From Pseudomonas mucidolens (GTDB lineage Bacteria > Pseudomonadota > Gammaproteobacteria > Pseudomonadales > Pseudomonadaceae), in contig NZ_LT629802.1 in NCBI RefSeq assembly GCF_900106045.1, forward strand, positions 1,116,001 through 1,180,000: a DNA stretch of 64,000 nucleotides, written 5' to 3'. Below the pieces are notes generated by a model. The model saw only the letters and a program-made list of their open reading frames with translations, was not told the origin of the DNA and ran no database searches. The number at the start of each line of letters is the position of its first letter. The stretch's first letter is position 1. Both the position numbers and the translations under genes were made by a program. Of the stretch, positions 56,449-64,000 are shown piece by piece.

Positions 56449-57621
56449 ATGAAAGCATTTCAGGCAAGTCTGCCGCTGACTCTGGATTTTGAGGTCGGGG
56501 CGATCAAGCGCATGGGCGAGAAGGTCGAGCCGTTCGGCAAAAAGGTCTTCTTGATGGTCGACCCGTTTCTCCAGGGCAGCGATCTGGTCGCGCAAATTAC
56601 CGGCAGTTTCTCCGAGCGGGGCATTGGGTTTGTCGAGTTCTACGACATCGTGCCCAACCCTCGGCATACCACGATTGATCGAGCGGTCGAGCAGGTTCGC
56701 TATAGCGCGTGTGATGTGGTGGTGGCGGTGGGCGGCGGCAGTGCGATTGACTCGGCCAAGGCGGTGGCGTTCGTTGCCGTTCACGGCGGCAGTTGCTGGG
56801 ACTATACCGAGCGCCTCGGTGAAGCCGTCAAGCGCCCGCAAAGCCGTGGGCTGCCCTTGCTGGTGGTGCCGACCACCTCGGGCACCGGCACCGAAGCGAC
56901 TCCGTTTGCGGTGATCAACAATCCTGAACTGGGCCTGAAATGCGCCATCGTCAACCCGCTCATCTACCCTGATGTCGCCTTGATCGACCCGCAGATTCTG
57001 GTGTCGAAACCGCCGAAGCTGACCGCGTTGACCGCAGTCGACACCTTCTGCCACGCGCTTGAAGCCTACATCAGCATTCACTGCACGCCGTGGGTGGAAA
57101 TGGTCGCGCTGGAGTCGATACGCCTGTTCGCAGCCAATGCCCGGCAGTGCGTGGAGCACGGCGATGACCTGGAGGCGCGCGCCCGCATGGCGTTTGCCTC
57201 GACCCTCGGCGGCATGGCGATTGCCAGTGCCGGCGTCACCGTAGCCCATGCCTTGGGCCAGCCATTGGGGGCGATGACCGATGCACCGCATGGCGGCACC
57301 GTCGCGGCGAGCACGCCGCATGTCATCCGCTGGACGCTGCCGGTCGGTACCGACAAATTCGCGCGGGTGGCCGGGATTCTCGATCCGTCGACGCTGAGCC
57401 TTGCTGAAACTGAACGCGCCGCACGCCTTCCGGACATCCTGCAAAAACTGTTTACCACCCTGGGCGTCACCGACACGTTTCGCAGCTATGGTCTGCGCCC
57501 GGAGCAAATTGAAGCGTTTGCCCAAACCGTCTGGACCAGTTTCAACCAGGACCTGGCCTGTCATCCGAAAAAAATCAACAGCAAAGAGGAGGTCGCCGAC
57601 ATCGTCAGAATGTGTTTCTAA
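56449..57621 (+). CDS. Iron-containing alcohol dehydrogenase (type III)
   Basis: A 390-residue member of the main iron-ADH branch. NAD motif VAVGGGSAIDSAKAVAF near 95, PTTSGTGTEATPFAV near 138, and metal ligands in TAVDTFCHALEAY, VTVAHALGQPLGA and DAPHGGTVA. These form the standard Asp-His-His-His site. It follows GldA-like copy 2 in the same operon. It would oxidise an alcohol or reduce an aldehyde with NAD(H). Confidence 0.9.
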   Translation: MKAFQASLPLTLDFEVGAIKRMGEKVEPFGKKVFLMVDPFLQGSDLVAQITGSFSERGIGFVEFYDIVPNPRHTTIDRAVEQVRYSACDVVVAVGGGSAIDSAKAVAFVAVHGGSCWDYTERLGEAVKRPQSRGLPLLVVPTTSGTGTEATPFAVINNPELGLKCAIVNPLIYPDVALIDPQILVSKPPKLTALTAVDTFCHALEAYISIHCTPWVEMVALESIRLFAANARQCVEHGDDLEARARMAFASTLGGMAIASAGVTVAHALGQPLGAMTDAPHGGTVAASTPHVIRWTLPVGTDKFARVAGILDPSTLSLAETERAARLPDILQKLFTTLGVTDTFRSYGLRPEQIEAFAQTVWTSFNQDLACHPKKINSKEEVADIVRMCF

Positions 57622-57664
57622 CCGAAGTCTCTTTTACGAAGTTCTAAAGAAAACAGTTTGACCG

Positions 57665-57691
57665 ACCCGTCAGTTGGGTTGGCGGGGTTTT
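57665..57691 (+). terminator. Weak rho-independent terminator after the iron ADH
   Basis: CCCGTCA (57666-57672) pairs with TGGCGGG (57680-57686) with one G-T pair, followed by four T residues. It separates the dehydrogenase pair from the porin gene. Confidence 0.55.
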
Positions 57692-57746
57692 GCATGCTCG
57701 AAAAACACTAAGACCAACAATAAAAACAGTTTCGGGAACAATAATA

Positions 57747-59024
57747 ATGACCAACAAAACGATAGTTGCCGTCGGACTTTTGAGCGCCTGCGCATTGCCG
57801 GGTGCCCAGGCGGCCAGTTACTCGCCGAATAATTTTCTGCTGGGGGACTGGAACGGCGAACGCACTCGCTTGCATGAGCAGGGCGTGGATTTTCAGCTGA
57901 CCTACGTTAACGAACTGGCCTACAACACCCAGGGCGGCGACGAGCACAAAGGGACTTACAGCGATCAGTTGATGATTGATACCAACTTTGATCTGCAGAA
58001 GTTGGTGGGCTGGCAAGGGGCGAGTTTTCGCATGACCTTGAGCAACCGCAATGGCGAAAGCCTGACTGCCGAGGCCGGGACCAACACGTTGCTGGCTGCC
58101 CAGGAAATCTACGGCTACGGCAGCGTTACCCGCCTGGTGCAGTTCTATTACCAGCAGGCGCTGCTGGATGATCGACTGGTGGTGAAACTCGGGCGCTTGC
58201 CAATGAGTGGCGATGTGTTCCCGTTTTCGTGCAAGTTTCAAAACCTGACGTTCTGCGGCACGGTGCCGGGTTACATCACTCCCAATTGGTTCACCTGGCC
58301 GGTCAGCCAGTGGGGGGCTGCGGTGGCGGCGAAACTGACTGATGAGCTGTCGCTCAATGCCTCGCTGTACCAGGTCAACCCTCGCTTCACCGAAAACGCC
58401 CAGGGCCTGAACTTCGGCAGTCCCTCGGGCACCACCGGTTATCTGGCGGTTGGCGAGTTGGCGTGGACGCCAACCCTGAACGGTCTGCCCGGCAGCTATC
58501 GGGCGGGGATCTGGCGCAATACCGGTGATTTCAACGATGTCTATCACGACATCAATGGCCAGCCCATCGGTCTGACCGGCAATGCGCCGGATCAGCACGA
58601 TCAGGCCAGCGGGTTTTACGCGATGGCCGAGCAACGGGTTTATCAGGACCCGGACAACAGCGCTCGCGGCCTGACCCTGTTCGCCAACTTCATCCAGTCG
58701 GATCGCGACGTGTCCTACGTGGAAAAAGTCTTTCACGTCGGCGCGTTTATCCGCGGTCCGTTTGCCGCGCGCCCTCAGGATGAGATCGGCCTGGCGATTG
58801 GTCGTCTTGAGGTGAATGAACAATCCGCCAAGCGTATCCGTCAGCAAAACGCTTACACCCAACCGGCGCCTGACACCGAATACCCGGTGGAGTTGTACTA
58901 CGGCATCAGCGTGACACCAGCCCTGACGCTGCGACCGAATGTGCAATACGTGGCCAATCCCGGTGGGTTGAGCGGGGATAAAAGCGTGGTGGTGTTTGGC
59001 CTGAAAACCGAGGTCAGTTTCTAA
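57747..59024 (+). CDS. OprB-type carbohydrate porin
   Basis: A 425-residue outer-membrane porin. The signal peptide (about 22 residues, cut after AQA) precedes NNFLLGDWNGERTRLHEQGVDFQ (split), a hallmark of OprB, and the protein ends in a terminal Phe (TEVSF), usual for outer-membrane barrels. It lets sugars cross the outer membrane. ATG 57747 is chosen for the signal peptide; GGGA precedes it. It lies between the dehydrogenase operon and the aldehyde dehydrogenase gene. Confidence 0.88.
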   Translation: MTNKTIVAVGLLSACALPGAQAASYSPNNFLLGDWNGERTRLHEQGVDFQLTYVNELAYNTQGGDEHKGTYSDQLMIDTNFDLQKLVGWQGASFRMTLSNRNGESLTAEAGTNTLLAAQEIYGYGSVTRLVQFYYQQALLDDRLVVKLGRLPMSGDVFPFSCKFQNLTFCGTVPGYITPNWFTWPVSQWGAAVAAKLTDELSLNASLYQVNPRFTENAQGLNFGSPSGTTGYLAVGELAWTPTLNGLPGSYRAGIWRNTGDFNDVYHDINGQPIGLTGNAPDQHDQASGFYAMAEQRVYQDPDNSARGLTLFANFIQSDRDVSYVEKVFHVGAFIRGPFAARPQDEIGLAIGRLEVNEQSAKRIRQQNAYTQPAPDTEYPVELYYGISVTPALTLRPNVQYVANPGGLSGDKSVVVFGLKTEVSF

Positions 59025-59107
59025 GGATTGCGCGGTTTAAACGAACAGCAGTTGTGAAGAAAAACCCCTGAATCAAGGCATTTCTTTGCTTGCGATTCGA
59101 ATAATGC

Positions 59108-59119
59108 ATGATATATCTT
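59108..59119. promoter_or_regulatory. Shared operator, copy 4
   Basis: ATGATATATCTT matches eleven of twelve bases of the palindrome ATGATATATCAT. It lies 46 bases before the aldehyde dehydrogenase start, at the head of the ALDH-ABC transporter unit. Confidence 0.6.
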
Positions 59120-59164
59120 ATTCGGGCGCCTACGCCTGAAACAACAAAAAGGAGACGCAACAGC

Positions 59165-60670
59165 ATGAACACTCTCGTTGATATCGCTGCGGTCCAGCAG
59201 CGTGTCGCCGCCCTGAAACTGCCAGGGCAAGCCTTTATTGACGGCCGATTTGTCGACGCGTTGAGCGGCGCGACCTTCGCCAACATTTCCCCGCGCAACG
59301 GCCAAGTGCTGAATCACGTGGCGTCCTGCCAGGCTGAAGACGTCGACCTCGCGGTCAAGGTTGCCCGACAGGCATTCGACAGCGGCGTGTGGTCGCAACT
59401 GGCTCCCAAGGAACGCAAGAAGGTCCTGCTGCGTTTCGCCGCCTTGTTCGAGCAGCACATGACCGAACTGGCGTTGCTGGAGACGCTGGACATGGGCAAA
59501 CCGGTGTCCGAAAGCGCCGGTTTCGATGTACATGCGGTGCTCGAGTGCCTGCAGTGGTACGCCGAATGCTGTGACAAGGTCTACGACGAAATCGCTCCTT
59601 CGGGACCGGGCGCGCTGGGCATGATTACTCGCGAAGCCATCGGCGTGGTCGCCGCCGTGACCCCGTGGAATTTCCCGATGCTGATGGCGATGTGGAAAGT
59701 CGCCCCGGCGCTGGCGATGGGCAACTCGGTGATTCTGAAACCCGCCGAGCAGTCGCCGCTGACCGCGCTGCGCATCGCCGAACTGGCCGCGCAGGCAGGC
59801 ATTCCACCGGGTGTGTTCAACGTGCTGCCGGGGTTCGGTCCGACCGCTGGCCGTGCGCTTGGCCTGCACATGGATGTCGATACGCTGGTGTTCACCGGGT
59901 CGGGTGAAGTCGGCAAATTGTTCCTGCAATACGCCGGCCAGTCGAACATGAAACGGGTGTGGCTGGAGTGCGGCGGCAAGACCCCGAACATCATTCTCAA
60001 TGACTGCCGCGATCTGGAGAAGGCCGCCGCCACTGCGGCCAAATCAATGTTTTTCAATCAGGGCGAAGTGTGTGTGGCGCCGTCGCGGTTGATCGTGGAG
60101 GAGGGCATTCGCCACGAGTTTGTCGCCGAGGTATTGAAGGTGGCCCGGACCATCGCCGTCGGTGACCCGCTCGACCCGGCCACGCAACTGGGCGCGATGG
60201 TCGACAAGTCGCAGATGGACCGCGTGCTGGGCTACATCAGGAAAGGTTCGGAAGAGGGCGCTCGCATCATCCTGGGTGGCGAGCGTGCCAGCGGAGCACT
60301 GGCCGACGGCTTCTTCATCCCGCCGACGATCTTCGACAACGTCACCAACGACATGACCATCGCCCGCGAGGAAATCTTCGGGCCGGTGCTGTCGGTGATC
60401 AGCGCCACGGATCATCTGCACGCGGTGCGCATCGCCAACGATTCGCCGTACGGCCTGGCTGCCAGTCTCTGGACCAGCGACCTGTCGCGTGCCCATTCGA
60501 TCATCCGCTCGCTGCGCGCCGGCAGCGTCTGGGTCAACTGTTTCGACGGCGGCGACATCACCATGCCGTTTGGTGGTTACAAGCAATCGGGCAATGGCCG
60601 AGACCGGTCATTGCACGCCCTGGACAAGTATTCGGAACTCAAATCGGCCTGGATCGATTTGCAGGACTGA
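59165..60670 (+). CDS. NAD-dependent aldehyde dehydrogenase
   Basis: A 501-residue aldehyde dehydrogenase with AAVTPWNFPMLMAMWKVAPALAMGN near residue 160 (split), glutamate motif LECGGKTPNIIL near 265, and catalytic Cys in FFNQGEVCVAPSRL near 300. It resembles the 4-guanidinobutyraldehyde/gamma-glutamyl-semialdehyde or general sugar-aldehyde group. AAGGAG precedes ATG 59165. Leads the aldehyde dehydrogenase-ABC transporter unit behind operator copy 4. Confidence 0.9.
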   Translation: MNTLVDIAAVQQRVAALKLPGQAFIDGRFVDALSGATFANISPRNGQVLNHVASCQAEDVDLAVKVARQAFDSGVWSQLAPKERKKVLLRFAALFEQHMTELALLETLDMGKPVSESAGFDVHAVLECLQWYAECCDKVYDEIAPSGPGALGMITREAIGVVAAVTPWNFPMLMAMWKVAPALAMGNSVILKPAEQSPLTALRIAELAAQAGIPPGVFNVLPGFGPTAGRALGLHMDVDTLVFTGSGEVGKLFLQYAGQSNMKRVWLECGGKTPNIILNDCRDLEKAAATAAKSMFFNQGEVCVAPSRLIVEEGIRHEFVAEVLKVARTIAVGDPLDPATQLGAMVDKSQMDRVLGYIRKGSEEGARIILGGERASGALADGFFIPPTIFDNVTNDMTIAREEIFGPVLSVISATDHLHAVRIANDSPYGLAASLWTSDLSRAHSIIRSLRAGSVWVNCFDGGDITMPFGGYKQSGNGRDRSLHALDKYSELKSAWIDLQD

Positions 60671-60749
60671 GCCGTCAACCCGACACCGGTGCTGTTCGCA
60701 ACAGCACCTGCATCACCGATCAAAATCAGCGCACTGGAGAATAATAATT

Positions 60750-61991
60750 ATGAAGCTGTCAGCTGTCCGTTCGATCACCACACTAGCTCTGGCGAGCCTT
60801 ATCGCCAATCACGCCTGGGCGGCGCCCAAGCATGAAATCTATAGCTTGATGCCCAACACCGCGTTGTCGGGGGTGATTGACCCTGACATGCCGGATCGCA
60901 CCTCGATCAACAAAGCCTTGCCACTGAAAAAGAAGGGCGAGCGCCTGCGCATTGGCTGGACTGAAATCACCTTGGGTAACCCTTGGTTTGTTTCAATGAT
61001 TGACGACGCCAAAACGATCGCCAAACAGTACAACTACGACATCGAGCTGCAAGTGGCGGACAGCGATGTCGCCAAGCAGAGTGCCCAGGTCGATAACTTC
61101 ATCACCCTGGGCGTCGATCTGATCGTGATTGACCCAACCGATGTTCTCGGTTCGGTATCCGATGTCGAGCGGGCGGTGGCGGCCGGGATTCCGGTGATCA
61201 CCGTCGGTACTGCCCCGGACGCACGCGCGCCGGTGATCACCACCAGCACCGGCAATCCCTACGGCAGTGGTTTCGAAGCCGGGCGTTACGTTGCCGCCAA
61301 GACCGACCCGGCGAAGGTAATCAATGCGGCGATGGTCATTGGGGTGATGGGCAACTCCACTTCCGAAAGCCGGCTCAACGGCATGATTTCCGGGATCGTC
61401 TATGCCCGTTCCGAAGAGCGCAAGCTCGGGCTGTCCAGGGAAGATGCGATGCTCAAGGGCTTCAAGCTGTTCCAGCAAGTCAAGGCCAAGGGCAGTTTCA
61501 ACTGGCCGGAAGGCGGCTTCAATGTGCTGGCGTGGGGCCGTGGTGACTGGACCGAAGAAGGGGGGCTGGCGGCCACGGAAGACATTCTTTCGTCCCAGGG
61601 TGACAAGCTCAACCTGGTCCTGGCAGAGAACGACTTCATTGCCATTGGTGCGATCAATGCCCTGGAGAATGCCGGCAAGAAAAACAGTGTGATGGTCGCG
61701 TCCGGTGCCGGCAGTTTTCGTGTGGCGCTGGACTTGATCAAGCAAGGCAAATTGCTGGTCACCGCCACCAACAGTGGTTCGGAAACCGGAGTGGCCGCCA
61801 TCGAATTGATCCATCAGATGCTCGACAAGGGCCTGAATGCCAACAACCTGCCGCTGGCCTCGTACTTCCCGGTCACGCTGATCACACCGGACAACGTCGA
61901 CACCTACATCAAGGCAGACAGCCTGCCACCGTCTACCGCGACCGTCCCGCCTTTCCGTTCGATCGAGCAGATCAAAACTGCGATGAAGTGA
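60750..61991 (+). CDS. Sugar ABC transporter, substrate-binding protein (CUT2)
   Basis: A 413-residue periplasmic binding protein, about 90 longer than RbsB. The signal peptide ends near NHAWAA. The core fold begins at RLRIGWTEITLGNPWFV and ends with the cleft segments VLAENDFIAIGAINAL and the SGAGSFRVALDLI region. An N-terminal insert of about 35 residues precedes the core. It delivers an unknown sugar or polyol. GGAGA lies nine bases ahead of ATG 60750. Confidence 0.9.
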   Translation: MKLSAVRSITTLALASLIANHAWAAPKHEIYSLMPNTALSGVIDPDMPDRTSINKALPLKKKGERLRIGWTEITLGNPWFVSMIDDAKTIAKQYNYDIELQVADSDVAKQSAQVDNFITLGVDLIVIDPTDVLGSVSDVERAVAAGIPVITVGTAPDARAPVITTSTGNPYGSGFEAGRYVAAKTDPAKVINAAMVIGVMGNSTSESRLNGMISGIVYARSEERKLGLSREDAMLKGFKLFQQVKAKGSFNWPEGGFNVLAWGRGDWTEEGGLAATEDILSSQGDKLNLVLAENDFIAIGAINALENAGKKNSVMVASGAGSFRVALDLIKQGKLLVTATNSGSETGVAAIELIHQMLDKGLNANNLPLASYFPVTLITPDNVDTYIKADSLPPSTATVPPFRSIEQIKTAMK

Positions 61992-62079
61992 TTTCGCGAG
62001 TGTGAAACGGCCTGTGACCGCTGCGATTTCGGGCGGCGGTCACAGCTGGAATGGCGACAGTTTATAGACGGTGAACAGA

Positions 62080-63591
62080 ATGAATGCGATGCACAAACCA
62101 GCCGTGGAGATGCTCGACATCTCGAAGAAGTTCGGCGGTATCAGCGCGCTGAACAGTGCCAGTTTTTCGGCCCGCGCAGGTGAAATCCACGCGCTGATGG
62201 GTGAGAACGGCGCAGGCAAATCAACTTTGATGAAAATCCTCTCCGGCGCCTATGTACGCGATGCGGGCGGGGTCAGCCTGAACGGTGAAACAGTCGATAT
62301 CCGCAACCCCGGCGATGCACTCAAGCTGGGTATTTCGATCATCTACCAAGAGTTTGCCCTGGCCCCGCATTTGTCGGTGGCCGAGAACATTTGCATCGAC
62401 GATCTGGGCAAGAGCAAGGGTTTCGTGCAGTGGGCGGCGATGCGCGAAAAAGCCCGGACGATTCTCGATGAGCTGGGTTTCAGCGATATCGATGTGCGTC
62501 AGCCGGTCGGCAGTTTGCCGGTGGCCTATCAACAGGCCGTGGAGATCTGCAAGGCACTGTCGCGCAATTCGTCGGTGCTGGTGTTCGATGAGCCGACGGC
62601 GGTGCTCACCTCTCACGAGGCGGAAAAACTGTTCAAAATCCTCGACGAGTTGCGCCGCAAGGGCGCGTGCATTGTTTACGTCTCGCACCGCATGGATGAA
62701 ATTTTCCGCATCTGCGATCGCGCCACGGTGCTCAAGGATGGCAAGACTGTCGGCACGCTGGAGCTGGCCGAGATTACCGAGCGTGGCCTGATCGAGATGA
62801 TGATCGGACGTGAGCTCAGCGACCTGTTTCCTGCGCGCAATAAACAGCATGGCGAGGTGCTGCTCAAAGTCGAGCAACTGAATGCCGGACGCCTGGTGCG
62901 CGATGTGAGCTTTGAAGTCCGGGCGGGTGAAGTGCTGGGTTTCTGTGGACTGGTTGGTGCCGGCCGCACCGAAACCATGCGCGCGATCTTCGGCGCCGAT
63001 CGTAAAACTTCCGGCAGCCTTTACCTCGAAGGCCGCGAGATACACAACCGCACACCCCGTGAAGCGATTGCCAATGGCATCGGCCTGTTGCCCGAGGACC
63101 GCAAGCAGCAGGGCGTTCTGCTGGAAATGTCGATTCGGGTCAACGGTGCGCTGCGTCCCGACAGTCCCTATACCGGACGCATGGGCTGGATTGCCAGTGG
63201 CCGGGAAACCCAGGGGATCGAAGCCTTGCGCCAGCAACTGGCGGTAAAAACGCACTCGATCGAGCAGTTGGTCGGTGACCTGTCGGGCGGCAATCAACAG
63301 AAAGTCGCCTTGATGAAATGGGTCGATGCGGGCTGCCGCGTGTTGATCCTCGACGAGCCTACGCGCGGCGTGGACGTAGGCGCGAAAACCGAAATTTACC
63401 GGGTCATCAATGACCTCGCCGAACAGGGCGTGGCAATCATCATGGTCTCCTCGGAAATGATTGAAATCATCGGCATGTGTGATCGCGTGCTGGTGATGCG
63501 TGAAGGCGCGATCGCCGGCGAACTGGTGGGCGAGCGCATAAAAGAACAAGACATGATTTGCCTGGCAATGGGAGTCGAGCACCATGAGTAA
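62080..63591 (+). CDS. Sugar ABC transporter, ATPase (CUT2)
   Basis: A 503-residue twin-module ATPase like RbsA. First Walker A GENGAGKSTLMK near 40, signature-like VAYQQAVEICKAL and Walker B VLVFDEPTAVL; second module with GLVGAGRTETMR, LSGGNQQKVALMKW and LILDEPTRGVDVG. ATG 62080 is chosen for GGTGA upstream; a GTG at 62071 is possible. It lies 88 bases after the binding-protein gene and overlaps the permease start by eight bases. Confidence 0.92.
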   Translation: MNAMHKPAVEMLDISKKFGGISALNSASFSARAGEIHALMGENGAGKSTLMKILSGAYVRDAGGVSLNGETVDIRNPGDALKLGISIIYQEFALAPHLSVAENICIDDLGKSKGFVQWAAMREKARTILDELGFSDIDVRQPVGSLPVAYQQAVEICKALSRNSSVLVFDEPTAVLTSHEAEKLFKILDELRRKGACIVYVSHRMDEIFRICDRATVLKDGKTVGTLELAEITERGLIEMMIGRELSDLFPARNKQHGEVLLKVEQLNAGRLVRDVSFEVRAGEVLGFCGLVGAGRTETMRAIFGADRKTSGSLYLEGREIHNRTPREAIANGIGLLPEDRKQQGVLLEMSIRVNGALRPDSPYTGRMGWIASGRETQGIEALRQQLAVKTHSIEQLVGDLSGGNQQKVALMKWVDAGCRVLILDEPTRGVDVGAKTEIYRVINDLAEQGVAIIMVSSEMIEIIGMCDRVLVMREGAIAGELVGERIKEQDMICLAMGVEHHE

Positions 63592-64000
63592 CCCTAATTC
63601 CAAGCTGGCCACGGCCGAGCTGCTACAGGACAACCCTCGCGCTCAAGCGGGGCGGGCGGACCGGCGTTCGTTGCAGCGCTTGTTTCTGCAACACAACGCA
63701 CTGGTGATGCTGGTGGTGCTGGCCATCGTCGCCAGCGTGTTGTCGGCGGACTTCTTCACGTATCAGAACATCGGCAATTTGTTGCGCCAATTGACCCCGT
63801 TGCTGCTGGTCAGTGTCGGCATGTTGATCGTGATCCTGACGGCGGGCATCGATTTGTCCGTGGCCTCGGTCGCGGCGGTGGGCGGAATCGTAGTGGCGAT
63901 GACCCTGAATGTGCTGCCCGTCGATGGCAGCATGGGCTTGCTGTTGGCTGTGTTGATCGCGGTGGCGGCCGGCGTCCTGATGGGGTTGGTGACCGGCACT
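63584..64000 (+). CDS. Sugar ABC transporter, permease (CUT2), 3' end outside window
   Basis: The first 139 residues of a CUT2 permease. The N-terminal tail (to about 35) is basic; helices follow from LVMLVVLAIVASVLS, and the family motif MLIVILTAGIDLSVASV is present near residue 80. ATG 63584 overlaps the ATPase stop. The gene runs off the window, so further cluster genes, including a kinase or the regulator, may lie beyond. Confidence 0.9.
   Translation, partial: MSNPNSKLATAELLQDNPRAQAGRADRRSLQRLFLQHNALVMLVVLAIVASVLSADFFTYQNIGNLLRQLTPLLLVSVGMLIVILTAGIDLSVASVAAVGGIVVAMTLNVLPVDGSMGLLLAVLIAVAAGVLMGLVTGT

Noticed and set aside
55177..57564. 795-codon open frame on the minus strand
   Set aside because: It is the complement of the two dehydrogenase genes and lacks any family motif; long antisense frames are common in GC-rich genes with GNC-biased codons.

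Overview
The window reads as chromosome of a Pseudomonas, most likely the P. fluorescens group. The evidence is gene content and order: a thrS-infC-rpmI-rplT-pheS-pheT-ihfA-MerR-tRNA-Pro block, an RsmE-type CsrA protein, an rbsBACRKD operon, a periplasmic glutaminase-asparaginase, DUF1654 and I78-inhibitor genes, and high-GC coding sequence. No plasmid origin, phage, transposase or CRISPR array was seen.

1-10.7 kb: the 3' part of an SDR gene, a tRNA cluster (Val-TAC, two identical Asp-GTC copies), a PuuB-like FAD oxidoreductase, tRNA-Val(GAC), a DUF969-DUF979-pcp operon probably handling pyroglutamate, a HAD phosphatase, small membrane proteins, rsmE, a SPOR-like lipoprotein, an SOS-boxed DUF1654 gene followed by secreted endonuclease I, and ansB.

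11-20 kb: a complete ribose operon (rbsB-A-C-R-K-D) with a LacI-type operator overlapping the start region of its promoter. It ends in a secreted nucleoside hydrolase, so nucleosides could be cleaved in the periplasm and the ribose imported. Small proteins follow, and a cold-shock gene carrying a one-base frameshift.

20.5-28.1 kb: the translation block. thrS has a structured leader, infC starts at ATT, and pheS sits directly behind an intrinsic terminator (attenuator-like). pheT, ihfA and a MerR regulator follow, then tRNA-Pro(GGG) and its terminator.

28.3-41 kb: accessory genes with a redox and electrophile flavour: LLM flavin oxidoreductase, secreted DJ-1/PfpI protein, LysR and old-yellow-enzyme genes, a second LysR gene, then a tightly packed five-gene minus-strand operon (cupin, yellow/MRJP-type protein, small membrane protein, Nramp transporter, SRPBCC protein). 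A half-length FUSC-type membrane protein and a divergent alcohol dehydrogenase/aldehyde dehydrogenase pair close the block.

41-47.2 kb: a 45-residue secreted peptide gene with a Shine-Dalgarno-masking inverted repeat, then a complete tripartite RND efflux operon.

47.2-64 kb: the most interesting region, a probable uncharacterised sugar or polyol catabolic regulon. It has an MFS permease, a two-subunit transketolase, two GldA-like and one classical iron-type alcohol dehydrogenase, an SDR, a shikimate-dehydrogenase-like enzyme with an altered substrate motif, a GMC oxidoreductase, an OprB-type porin, an aldehyde dehydrogenase and a CUT2 sugar ABC transporter running off the end. Four promoter regions share a palindrome close to ATGATATATCAT, which ties the units together under one regulator not encoded in the window. 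No kinase or isomerase is visible, so the substrate cannot be named from the sequence.
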